NCBI GenBank assembly: GCA_035702985.1
Contig: DASSZD010000192.1
Span: forward strand, 1 to 31,809
Length of the DNA: 31,809 nt
Direction of reading: 5' to 3'
From: JAKAXG01 sp035702985
Lineage (GTDB): Bacteria; Actinomycetota; Acidimicrobiia; Acidimicrobiales; Palsa-688
Shown here: positions 8,054-15,717 of the stretch, in pieces
Layout: each line of letters opens with the position of its first letter
How positions within the stretch are numbered: the first letter of the stretch is position 1
Notes under the pieces: model-generated
What the model saw: the letters and a program-made list of their open reading frames with translations, nothing else
What the model was told of the DNA's origin: nothing
Database searches by the model: none
Program-made: the position numbers and the translations under genes

Positions 8054-8175
8054 CCTTCGCCCCTATGAGCGAACGCCGATCCGGGATCACGATGACGCCA
8101 GCCGTGCCGATCACGGCCGGTTTGGTGTCAAAAGTGACTCCACGCCCAAGGGGCGCCTTACACGAGGAGGACGGC

Positions 8176-9441
8176 GTGCGGAACAGACGATTGACGACGG
8201 TCGGGGGCGTTACGCTCGCCTTGACTTTGAGCGTGGCCGGCGCGGCGTGCTCCTCGGCCAAGAAGTCCACCACGGCAACCACCACGACGCCGGCCACCAC
8301 CGCGAAGCCGTCCGCGGCGACGCTCAGCGTGAACTCGTTTACGAACGACTTCTCGGCCATGGGCCAGCTCAAGAGCGTCACCACAGCCGGGAAGGGCATG
8401 GTCGGTGTCATTCTGCCTGACACAACTTCCTCTACGCGTTACGTCGAGTTCGACGCGCCGTATCTGGCCAAGGCGTTCCAGATGGCCGGCTACAGCTCCG
8501 GGCAGTACAAGATCGACAACGCCCAGGGGGTGGAGGCCACCCAGGTGGCCCTGGCCCAAGCCGACATCACCAACGGGGCCACCGTCTTGATATTCGATCC
8601 GCTCAACAGCACAGTCGGCGCCCAGGTCCAGCAGCTGGCCGCGGCCCACGGCGTCAAGCTGATCAGCTATGACCGGGCCACCTTCGCCGGCACCGACACC
8701 TATTACGTCAGCTTCGACAACTTCAAGGTCGGGCAGCTGATCGGCCAGGGATTCCAGCAGTGCGTCGCCGCCTGGAACGTCACCGCCCCGAAGGTCTTCG
8801 AGCTGTCCGGCGGCGAGGACACCGACCCCAACGCGGTGTCGTTCGCCCAGGGCTACAACTCGGTGCTGTGGAACAAGAACGCCACTCCCCTCCCGGCCGG
8901 CACCACCAACGTCCAGGGCTGGACCCTGGTAGGCGAGCAGATCACCCCCAACTGGGTCAACGCCACCGGAGCCACCATCTTCCAGCAGCAGTACACCGCC
9001 CATCCTGAGATCAACGCCACCGTCGAGGCCAACGACGGTCTGGCCAACGCGGTGATCGGTGTCCTGAAGAACAAGGGAGTGGGCCCCAAGAAGGTGCCGA
9101 CCACCGGCCAGGACGCCACGCTGCAGGGCATGGAGTGGGTCCTCCAGGGCTACCAGTGCGGATCGGTCTACAAGCCGATCTACGTGGAGGCGCAGGACGC
9201 CGTGGCCCTGGCGACCTTCCTGCGGGCCGGCCAGACCCCGCCGTCGTCACTGGTCAACGCCACCACCACCCCGCCCAAGAACGTGGCCGGCTCCCCCCAG
9301 CCGGCCTCGCTGCTGACCCCGACCTGGGTCACCTCCGCCAACATGAACGACACGGTCATCAAGGACCAGTTCATCTCGGCAACCGCCCTGTGCAGTGCCG
9401 TCGGTTCGGCGGCGTGCAGCTCGGCGGGGATCACCCCCTAA
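8176..9441 (+). CDS. XylF-like sugar-binding lipoprotein 2 (CUT2 ABC importer)
   Basis: A 421-residue paralogue of the protein at 4498. From the GTG at 8176 it has an ideal lipoprotein signal (RNRR, hydrophobic core, SVAGAAC with C25), then a Lys/Thr/Ala linker. GAGGAGG at 8164-8170 is a strong ribosome site. The frame stays open upstream to an ATG at 8065, but that would bury the signal peptide and is rejected. Shared landmarks include FSAMGQLKSV, LISYDRATFAG, YYVSFDNFKVGQLIGQG and TTGQDATLQGMEWVLQGYQCGSVYKPIY. It likely binds a pentose or related sugar outside the membrane. Differences from the first copy suggest that the ligand or affinity has diverged. Confidence 0.91.
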   Translation: MRNRRLTTVGGVTLALTLSVAGAACSSAKKSTTATTTTPATTAKPSAATLSVNSFTNDFSAMGQLKSVTTAGKGMVGVILPDTTSSTRYVEFDAPYLAKAFQMAGYSSGQYKIDNAQGVEATQVALAQADITNGATVLIFDPLNSTVGAQVQQLAAAHGVKLISYDRATFAGTDTYYVSFDNFKVGQLIGQGFQQCVAAWNVTAPKVFELSGGEDTDPNAVSFAQGYNSVLWNKNATPLPAGTTNVQGWTLVGEQITPNWVNATGATIFQQQYTAHPEINATVEANDGLANAVIGVLKNKGVGPKKVPTTGQDATLQGMEWVLQGYQCGSVYKPIYVEAQDAVALATFLRAGQTPPSSLVNATTTPPKNVAGSPQPASLLTPTWVTSANMNDTVIKDQFISATALCSAVGSAACSSAGITP

Positions 9442-9462
9442 CCGATCGGATGCCCACCGGCG

Positions 9463-9490
9463 CCGGACCGTCACAGCCGCGGCGGTCCGG
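9463..9490 (+). promoter_or_regulatory. Intercistronic hairpin between binding-protein 2 and ATPase 2 genes
   Basis: CCGGACCG (9463-9470) pairs perfectly with CGGTCCGG (9483-9490) around a 12-base loop. It sits in the same relative place as the hairpin of the first importer, though the sequence differs. It probably protects the binding-protein message or attenuates read-through into the ATPase gene. Confidence 0.45.
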
Positions 9491-9541
9491 AGCCGCGTCC
9501 ACACAGCAGCGGCCGCAAGCCAACCCGATGAAAGCGACAGC

Positions 9542-10348
9542 ATGAGCGAATCCTTCCAAGACAGTGCCCTGCTGGAAGTGAGGGGCCTGTACAAGAGTTT
9601 CGGTCCGGTCCAGGCTCTGACCGACGTCGACCTCGACGTCCCCTCCGGGTACGTGACCGCCCTGTGCGGTGACAACGGCGCCGGCAAGTCGGTGCTCATC
9701 AAGTGCATCTCCGGCATCTACGCCCCGGACCGGGGCGAGTTCCACTGGGAGGGCAGACCGGTGCACATCAGGAGCGCCCACGACTCCGCCGCCCTCGGGA
9801 TCGAGACCGTGTACCAGGACCTGGCCCTGTCGGACAACCTCGACATCGTGCAGAACATGTTCCTGGGCCGGGAGCGCCTGCGCCGGCGGGTCCTGGACGA
9901 GAACAGCATGGAGAAGGCGGCGGCCGAGACGCTGGCCAGCCTGCGGGTGACGACGGTGCGCTCCATCCGCCAGCCGGTCGGTTCCCTGTCGGGAGGCCAG
10001 CGCCAGTCGGTGGCGGTGGCCAAGGCGGTGATGTGGAACTCCAGGCTCGTCATCATGGACGAACCGACCGCCGCCCTCGGCGTGACCCAGACGGCCATGG
10101 TGCTGGACCTGATCAGGAACCTCCGGGACCGGGGGCTGGCCGTGATGGTGGTCTCGCACAACCTCAACGACGTGTTCGCGGTGGCCGACCGGATCGCGGT
10201 GCTGCACCTGGGCCGCATGGCCGTCCAGGACAGCGCGGCCAACTTCGACCGTCAGAGCGTCGTGGAGTACATGACGACCGGCGGCCTCGGGATCACATCG
10301 GAACGCCCGGCTTCTAGCAACGGAGAGGTGCAGAATGGCGCACGCTGA
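9542..10348 (+). CDS. Sugar ABC importer ATPase 2, single-domain CUT2 type
   Basis: A 268-residue ATPase paralogous to the one at 5792. Walker A GDNGAGKS is at 43-50, with V51 where Thr is usual. Q-loop Q92 follows, then signature LSGGQ 149-153, Walker B LVIMDE 169-174 and switch H206. The post-Q-loop segment QDLALSDNLDI differs from importer 1 by one residue, suggesting the two ATPases contact similar permease coupling helices and might be interchangeable. The ATG at 9542 is chosen because homology begins right after it. The frame stays open upstream without domain content. The 3' end overlaps the permease gene by 14 bases. Confidence 0.92.
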   Translation: MSESFQDSALLEVRGLYKSFGPVQALTDVDLDVPSGYVTALCGDNGAGKSVLIKCISGIYAPDRGEFHWEGRPVHIRSAHDSAALGIETVYQDLALSDNLDIVQNMFLGRERLRRRVLDENSMEKAAAETLASLRVTTVRSIRQPVGSLSGGQRQSVAVAKAVMWNSRLVIMDEPTAALGVTQTAMVLDLIRNLRDRGLAVMVVSHNLNDVFAVADRIAVLHLGRMAVQDSAANFDRQSVVEYMTTGGLGITSERPASSNGEVQNGAR

Positions 10349-11672
10349 GGTCGAACCACCCCAGGAGCAGCCCCCGGCCGACAAGGGCGCCGTGCCCGAG
10401 GGGGGCGCCGCCCTGGTCCCCCCGGAGATCATGGCCCAGACCCTGCCGGAGTACGTGCGGGGACTGTGGCTGCGGCTGAAGAGCGGGGAGAGCGGCATGC
10501 TGCCGGTGATCCTGGCCCTGATCGTGATCGTGATCGTGTTCCAGACGGCCAACTCCAAGTTCCTCACCGCCGGCAACGTGATCAACCTGTTCCAGCAGAG
10601 CGCCGTGTTCATCATGCTCGGCATGGCCGAGGTCTTCGTCCTGCTGCTCGGGGAGATCGACCTCTCGATCGGTTACGTGGGGGCGGTGGGAGGGGTGATA
10701 GCCGTGCAGCTGGTGCAGCCGGTCACGACCAACTGGCCGTGGTGGGCCGCCATCATCGTCGCCCTCATCGCCGTCAGCCTGGTGGGGGGCGCCCAGGGCA
10801 GCTTCGTCACCAGGCTGCGCCTGCCGTCGTTCGTGGTGACCCTGGCCGGACTGCTCATCTTCAACGGCGTGCTGTTGATCGTCCTGGCCTACGGGCCGTT
10901 CTCCGGCTATCCCAGCCTGACCGGCCGGGGCCGCAACCTGCGGATCCTCTACGACCTCATGTGGGGCCACGTCACCCCGCTCGTCGGCTGGGTGTCCATG
11001 ATCGCCATCGTGGCCGTGGCCGGATCCATGATGTTCCTGCGCGACGAGCGCCGCCGGCGCAGCGGGCTGGTGGCCCCCCCGCTCAGCCTGACCCTCATCA
11101 AGATCGGCTTCATGGCCGCCATAGGCGTCGTCCTGGTGATCGTCTGCAACCTCAACCGGGCCAATATCGGCACCCTCAAGGGGGTCCCGTGGTTCGTGTA
11201 CATCCTCCTGGGGGTGCTGGCCGCCTGGACCTTCCTGCTGAGCCGGATGCGCTACGGGCGCTACGTCTACGCCATCGGCGGCAGCGCCGAGGCCGCTCGC
11301 CGGGCCGGGATCAACGTGACCATGGTGCGGACCTGGGCGTTCGTCCTGTGCTCGTTGACCGCCGGCATCGGCGGCCTGCTCTACGCCTCCTGGCTGGGGG
11401 GCATGTCCAACAACGTCAACGGGGGCCAGCTGGTCCTCTACGCGGTGGCCGCCGCCGTCATCGGGGGCACGTCGCTGTTCGGCGGCCGGGGCAAGGCCTC
11501 CCACGCCGTGCTGGGCGGCCTGGTGATCGGGGCCATAAACAACGGCATGTACCTGCAGAACATCCACGTCGAGTGGCAGTTCATCGTCACCGGCATCGTG
11601 CTGCTGGTGGCGGTGATCATCGACGCCGTCTCCCGGCGGGGGGCGACGTCGGGCAGCGTCACCCGGGTGTAG
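10335..11672 (+). CDS. Sugar ABC importer permease 2, XylH-like
   Basis: A 445-residue polytopic CUT2 permease, clearly paralogous to the one at 6633. Shared blocks include LRLKSGESGMLPVI before the first helix, GMAEVFVLLLGEIDLSIGY, LRLPSFVVTLAGLL, YAIGGSAEAARRAGIN and GGQLVLYAVAAAVIGGTSLFGGRGK. It should form the membrane channel of importer 2. The start at 10335 follows GGAGAGG and overlaps the ATPase gene, so expression is coupled. The gene runs convergently into guaA with 12 bases between stops. The N-terminal tail of about 50 residues is rich in Pro, Glu and Ala and differs from that of permease 1. Confidence 0.92.
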   Translation: MAHAEVEPPQEQPPADKGAVPEGGAALVPPEIMAQTLPEYVRGLWLRLKSGESGMLPVILALIVIVIVFQTANSKFLTAGNVINLFQQSAVFIMLGMAEVFVLLLGEIDLSIGYVGAVGGVIAVQLVQPVTTNWPWWAAIIVALIAVSLVGGAQGSFVTRLRLPSFVVTLAGLLIFNGVLLIVLAYGPFSGYPSLTGRGRNLRILYDLMWGHVTPLVGWVSMIAIVAVAGSMMFLRDERRRRSGLVAPPLSLTLIKIGFMAAIGVVLVIVCNLNRANIGTLKGVPWFVYILLGVLAAWTFLLSRMRYGRYVYAIGGSAEAARRAGINVTMVRTWAFVLCSLTAGIGGLLYASWLGGMSNNVNGGQLVLYAVAAAVIGGTSLFGGRGKASHAVLGGLVIGAINNGMYLQNIHVEWQFIVTGIVLLVAVIIDAVSRRGATSGSVTRV

Positions 11673-11684
11673 CGGCCGGGAGCC

Positions 11685-13244
11685 CTACTCCCACTCGATG
11701 GTGCCGGGCGGCTTGGAGGTGATGTCGTAGGCCACCCGGTTGACCCCGGGCACCTCGTTGATGATCCGCGACGAGAGCCGCTCCAGCACGTCGTAGGGCA
11801 ACCGGGCCCAGTCGGCGGTCATGGCGTCGTCGGAAGTGACAGCCCGGATGACCACCGGGTAGGCGTAGGTCCGCTCGTCGCCCATCACCCCGACGGTGCG
11901 CACCACCGGCAGCACCGCGAAGCTCTGCCACAGCTCCCGGTACAGGCCGGCCCGGCGGATCTCCTCGGTGACGATGGCGTCGGCCGCCTGCAGGATGGCC
12001 ACCCGCTCGGAGGTGACGGTGCCGACGATGCGCACGGCCAGGCCGGGCCCGGGGAACGGCTGGCGCCACACGATCTCCTCGGGCAGGCCCAGCTCCTCGC
12101 CGACGGCGCGCACCTCGTCCTTGAACAGGTTGCGCAGCGGCTCCACCAGCTCGAACTGCATGTCATCGGGCAGGCCGCCCACGTTGTGGTGGGACTTGAT
12201 CTTGGCAGCGTCCTTGGTGCCGGACTCGATGATGTCGGGATAAAGGGTTCCCTGTACGAGGAAGCGGGCGTCGCCCAGCTCGCTGGCCGCCTCCTCGAAC
12301 ACCCGGATGAAGGTCTCGCCGATGATCTTGCGCTTGCGCTCGGGGTCGACGATGTCGTCCAGGGCGGCCAGGAACCGGTCGCCGGCCTTGACGTGCACCA
12401 GGTCGATGTTGAACTGCTGGCGGAACGTCTCCTCGACCTGGTCGGCCTCCCCGGCCCTGAGGAGGCCGGTGTCGACGAACACGCAGGTGAGCTGCGAGCC
12501 CACCGCCTTGTGCACCAGGGCGGCGGCCACCGCCGAGTCCACCCCGCCGGAGAGCCCGCAGATGACCCGCTCGGAACCGACCTGGGCCCGGATGGCCTCC
12601 ACCGACGCCTCGATCACCGAGGTCATGGTCCACGCCGGCCGGCAGCCGACCGCCTCGTAGAGGAACGCCTTGAGGATCTCCTGGCCGCCCCGGGTGTGGA
12701 CCACCTCCGGGTGGAACTGCACCCCGTAGATGCCCCGGGACGGGTCCTCCAGGGCGGCCACCGGGGAGTCGGCGGTGGAGGCCGTGGTCCGGAACCCCGG
12801 CGGCGGCTCGACGATGGCGTCGAAGTGGCTCATCCACACGTCGAAGCCGGGCGGCACGGCGCCGAACAGCACCGAGGGGGCCGGCCCGCCGGATGCCACC
12901 TCCAGGGCGGTGCGCCCGTACTCGCCGCGGCCGGTGCCCTCGACCACTCCGCCCAGCTGGCGGGCGATCAGCTGGGCGCCGTAGCAGATACCGAGCACCG
13001 GCACCCCGAGGTCGTACACGGCGGGGTCGAGCAGGGGGGCGCCGGGCACGTTGACCGACTTGGGCCCACCGGAGAGGATGACGGCCGCCGGGCGGCGGGC
13101 CGCCACCTCGGCGGCGGTGATGCTGTGGGGGACGATCTCGCTGTACACGTGGGCCTCGCGGACCCGCCGGGCGATCAGCTGGGCGTACTGGGCCCCGAAG
13201 TCGACGACGAGAACGGGCGCGGCGGCCAGGTCGGTGCTGTCCAC
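11685..13244 (-). CDS. guaA: GMP synthase (glutamine-hydrolysing)
   Basis: A 519-residue enzyme converting XMP, glutamine and ATP to GMP in purine synthesis. The N-terminal glutamine amidotransferase has ILSGGPKSV, nucleophile C87 in GICYGAQL, and the catalytic His/Glu in VQFHPEVVHT. The ATP-pyrophosphatase loop is SGGVDSAVAAALV. The C-terminal dimerisation domain ends with the family-typical PPGTIEWE. All key residues are present and the length is normal. The GTG start at 13244 has GAGGGA just upstream and lies eight bases after the guaB3 stop, so the two form an operon for adjacent steps IMP to XMP to GMP. Confidence 0.98.
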   Translation of the reverse strand: MDSTDLAAAPVLVVDFGAQYAQLIARRVREAHVYSEIVPHSITAAEVAARRPAAVILSGGPKSVNVPGAPLLDPAVYDLGVPVLGICYGAQLIARQLGGVVEGTGRGEYGRTALEVASGGPAPSVLFGAVPPGFDVWMSHFDAIVEPPPGFRTTASTADSPVAALEDPSRGIYGVQFHPEVVHTRGGQEILKAFLYEAVGCRPAWTMTSVIEASVEAIRAQVGSERVICGLSGGVDSAVAAALVHKAVGSQLTCVFVDTGLLRAGEADQVEETFRQQFNIDLVHVKAGDRFLAALDDIVDPERKRKIIGETFIRVFEEAASELGDARFLVQGTLYPDIIESGTKDAAKIKSHHNVGGLPDDMQFELVEPLRNLFKDEVRAVGEELGLPEEIVWRQPFPGPGLAVRIVGTVTSERVAILQAADAIVTEEIRRAGLYRELWQSFAVLPVVRTVGVMGDERTYAYPVVIRAVTSDDAMTADWARLPYDVLERLSSRIINEVPGVNRVAYDITSKPPGTIEWE

Positions 13245-13252
13245 GGTGTCCC

Positions 13253-14416
13253 TCAGTGGCCCATGCCGATGCCCTGGGCCCGCTGAAGGCTCTTGCCTTC
13301 GGTCTGCAGGGCGGGGGCGACCATGACCTCGGCCTTCTGGAACTCCTTGAGCGTCTCGTATCCGCAGGTGGCCATGGAGGTGCGGAGAGCGCCGAAGAGG
13401 TTGAGGCGGCCGTCGTTCTCGTGGGCCGGGCCGACCAGGATCTCCTGCAGGGTGCCCCGGGTGGCGGTCCGGACCCGGGCCCCGCGGGGCAGGGTGGGAT
13501 GGAAGGTGGCCATCCCCCAGTGGTAACCGCGGCCGGGGGCCTCGGAGGCGGCGGCCAGCGGGGAGCCGATCATGACCGCGTCGGCGCCGCAGACGATGGC
13601 CTTGGCGATGTCGCCGCCGGTGCCCATGCCGCCGTCGGCGATCACGTGCACGTACACGCCGGTCTCGTCCAGGTGCTGGGCCCGGGCGGCGCGGGCGTCG
13701 GCGATGGCGGTGGCCTGGGGCACGCCGATGCCGAGCACGCCGCGGGTCGTGCAGGCGTGGCCCGGCCCCACCCCGACCAGCACGCCGACGGCGCCGGTGC
13801 GCATCAGGTGCAGGGCGGCCTGGTAGGAGGCGCAGCCGCCGACGATCACCGGGATGTCGAACTCCCGGATGAAACGCTTCAGGTTGAGCGGCTCGGCCGT
13901 CTTGGACACGTGCTCGGCGGACACCACGGTGCCCTGGATCACGAACAGGTCCAGCTCGGCGTCGACCAGGGTCTGGGCGAACTGCTGGGTGCGCTGCGGG
14001 GTGAGCGAGGCGCAGGACACCATGCCGGCGTCCTTGATCTGGCGGACCCGTTGGCCGACCAGCTCCGGCTTGATCGGCTCGGTGTAGATCTGCTGCATCC
14101 GGGCCGTGGCCTTGTCGGCGTCCAGGTGGGCGATCTCCTCGAGCAGGGGCTCGGGGTCCTCGTAGCGGGTCCAGACGCCTTCCAGGTTGAGCACGCCCAC
14201 CCCGCCCAGCCGGCCGATCTCGATGGCGGTCGCCGGGCTGACCACGCCGTCCATGGCCGACGCCATGAGGGGGAGCTCGAAGCGGTAGGCGTCGATCTCC
14301 CAGGAGATGTCCACGTCTTCGGGGTCGCGGGTCCGGCGGCTCGGGACGATGGCGATGTCGTCGAACCCGTAGGCCCGGCGGCCCGACTTGCCCCGTCCGA
14401 TCTCGACTTCAGCCAC
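13253..14416 (-). CDS. guaB3: GuaB3-family IMP dehydrogenase-related protein
   Basis: A 387-residue TIM-barrel protein of the IMP dehydrogenase/GMP reductase superfamily, in the GuaB3 branch common in actinobacteria. The N-terminus (AYGFDDIAIVPSRRTRDPEDVDISWEID) is characteristic. The catalytic loop contains C222 in GVGPGHACTTRG. There is no room for the CBS pair of full-length GuaB, which is normal for GuaB3. It probably oxidises IMP to XMP with NAD, feeding the adjacent guaA, although activity differs among members. The start is the GTG at 14416 with GAGGGAG upstream. In mycobacteria guaB3 lies beside a full guaB; here the next gene upstream is unrelated, so any canonical guaB must lie elsewhere. 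Confidence 0.93.
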   Translation of the reverse strand: MAEVEIGRGKSGRRAYGFDDIAIVPSRRTRDPEDVDISWEIDAYRFELPLMASAMDGVVSPATAIEIGRLGGVGVLNLEGVWTRYEDPEPLLEEIAHLDADKATARMQQIYTEPIKPELVGQRVRQIKDAGMVSCASLTPQRTQQFAQTLVDAELDLFVIQGTVVSAEHVSKTAEPLNLKRFIREFDIPVIVGGCASYQAALHLMRTGAVGVLVGVGPGHACTTRGVLGIGVPQATAIADARAARAQHLDETGVYVHVIADGGMGTGGDIAKAIVCGADAVMIGSPLAAASEAPGRGYHWGMATFHPTLPRGARVRTATRGTLQEILVGPAHENDGRLNLFGALRTSMATCGYETLKEFQKAEVMVAPALQTEGKSLQRAQGIGMGH

Positions 14417-14497
14417 TGTCTCCCTCGATCGATCGCGTCCGGCGTTGCCCGGACAGCCTACTAGCCGGGCCGCGGGCCTCCGGCTGCGGGTCCGGGC

Positions 14498-15646
14498 TCA
14501 GCCGTGCCAGCCGGTGGCCGCGGTGACCAGGACGAGCACCGCGAACAGCACCAGCGTGGCCAGACACCACAGGCGGGCCATCTGGCTGGCCCGCACCGAC
14601 CCGTTCCGGTCCCCCAGCTGGGCCCGGCGGGTGACCAGCAGGGAGTACGCCACGGCGGCGATGCCGGTGGGCAGGAACAGGAACAGGCAGACCAGCGCCT
14701 GCCAGAAGTAGGTGGGGGGCGCCCCGCCGTAGGCGCCGGCCGGGGCCGGGGTGCCGAGCAGGCGGTCCCACCACGAGCCGGAGGGGCGGGACCAGCCGGT
14801 GCGGGGCCGGGCCGCCCACGGCTGCTGCTGGCCGCCCCACTGCTGTCCGCCCCACTGCGGGTAGGGCGTGGTCGGGTCCGCTCCGGCCGGGGGCCGCCCG
14901 GGCGGGGTCACCGGCGGCGGCCAGCCCGGGCCCCGGCCGGAGGGCGGCCAGCCGTAGTTCGGGGGGTGGGCCGGCGGCGGCTCGGTGGGGCCGGCCTGAG
15001 GCGCCGGGCCGTCCCGGTCGGGTTGCGACGGGGCGGGCGGCCAGCCCGACGGCGGGGCGGCGGGGGCCTGCGGTCCGGGCGGGGTCGGCGCCGGGGACGG
15101 CGGTGACTGGGGATCCGCCTGGGACGGGGCCGGCGGCCAGGCCGGGGACGGCGGTGACTGGGGCCCGGCCTGCGACGGGGCCGGCGGCCAAGCCGGGGAC
15201 GAGGGCGCAGGCGGCCCGGCCTGCGGCGCCGGCGGGGACCAGCCGGGCGTCGCCGGCGCCGGCTCGGGGCCCGAAGTGGATGGCCCGCCGGGGGGGGCCC
15301 AGGGGCCCGGTCCGGTCTCGGGCCAGGGAGCGGGCGGGGGCGGCCAGCCGCCGGCGACGGGGCGGGGCGCCCCGGGAGCGGGAGGGGGACCCCAGGCGGG
15401 GCCGGGGGTGCCGGCCGGCGGGCCGGGAGCGGGCGGCGGCGGGGTGGGCCGGGGCCGGGGCTGGGCCTTGGGCAGAGAGCGGGCCACCACTCCGGCCGCC
15501 CGCTGGGCCAGCTCCCCCCGGTTGGTCGGGGCCCGGACGGCAGGCGGCTCGGGCGCGGCGGTCTGCGGGCGCGCCAGGTTGGCGCCGCAGCGCTCGCACG
15601 TGGCGGCTCCGGAGGCCGCGCTGGTCCCGCACCGGGGGCAGAACAT
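14498..15646 (-). CDS. Zinc-ribbon, proline-rich, CD225-domain membrane protein
   Basis: About 382 residues in three parts. The N-terminus is a zinc ribbon, CPRCG...CERCG, within the first 25 residues. A long Pro/Gly/Ala-rich region (about residues 40-290) contains 17-residue repeats. The C-terminal 75 residues carry two hydrophobic segments with PTGIAAVAYSLLV, a hydrophilic GDRNGSVRASQMARLW turn and a final helix, matching the CD225/dispanin fold. The protein is probably membrane-anchored by this C-terminal module, with the disordered arm and zinc ribbon exposed, presumably in the cytoplasm. Its biological role is unknown. The start is taken at 15646, where FCPRCG begins and a -10 box sits seven bases upstream; GTG-ATG alternatives exist at 15652. 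It is divergent from the K+ channel gene. Confidence 0.8.
   Translation of the reverse strand: MFCPRCGTSAASGAATCERCGANLARPQTAAPEPPAVRAPTNRGELAQRAAGVVARSLPKAQPRPRPTPPPPAPGPPAGTPGPAWGPPPAPGAPRPVAGGWPPPPAPWPETGPGPWAPPGGPSTSGPEPAPATPGWSPPAPQAGPPAPSSPAWPPAPSQAGPQSPPSPAWPPAPSQADPQSPPSPAPTPPGPQAPAAPPSGWPPAPSQPDRDGPAPQAGPTEPPPAHPPNYGWPPSGRGPGWPPPVTPPGRPPAGADPTTPYPQWGGQQWGGQQQPWAARPRTGWSRPSGSWWDRLLGTPAPAGAYGGAPPTYFWQALVCLFLFLPTGIAAVAYSLLVTRRAQLGDRNGSVRASQMARLWCLATLVLFAVLVLVTAATGWHG
15090..15242. repeat. Three tandem 51-base repeats inside the proline-rich region
   Basis: Copies start at 15090, 15141 and 15192, each encoding a 17-residue PPSPAWPPAPSQAGPQS-like unit on the minus strand. The first two are near-identical and the third is more diverged, indicating recent unit duplication. 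Copy number may vary between strains. Confidence 0.75.
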
Positions 15647-15653
15647 CACCATC

Positions 15654-15659
15654 AGGGTA
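15654..15659 (-). promoter_or_regulatory. Putative -10 box for leaderless CD225-protein transcript
   Basis: On the minus strand TACCCT is followed by exactly seven bases and the ATG at 15646. No ribosome-binding site is present, which fits a leaderless message starting at the A of ATG. Confidence 0.45.
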
Positions 15660-15717
15660 CTGGCTGGTCGATGTTGCAGCGGGGCGGGCACCGCCGGTGG
15701 TTAGGATGCGGCCCGCC

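Noticed and set aside
8065..8175. In-frame N-terminal extension of the second binding protein from ATG 8065
   Set aside because: It would place a good lipoprotein signal peptide in the middle of the protein; GTG 8176 has a strong ribosome site and perfect signal position.
11678..11692. GGGAG/CTCCC mini-hairpin between the convergent permease 2 and guaA stops
   Set aside because: A five-base stem without a U-tract is too weak to call a terminator.
15103..15717. N-terminal extension of the K+ channel frame
   Set aside because: Arg/Pro/Gly-rich shadow of the opposite-strand proline-rich gene; channel homology begins after 15718.
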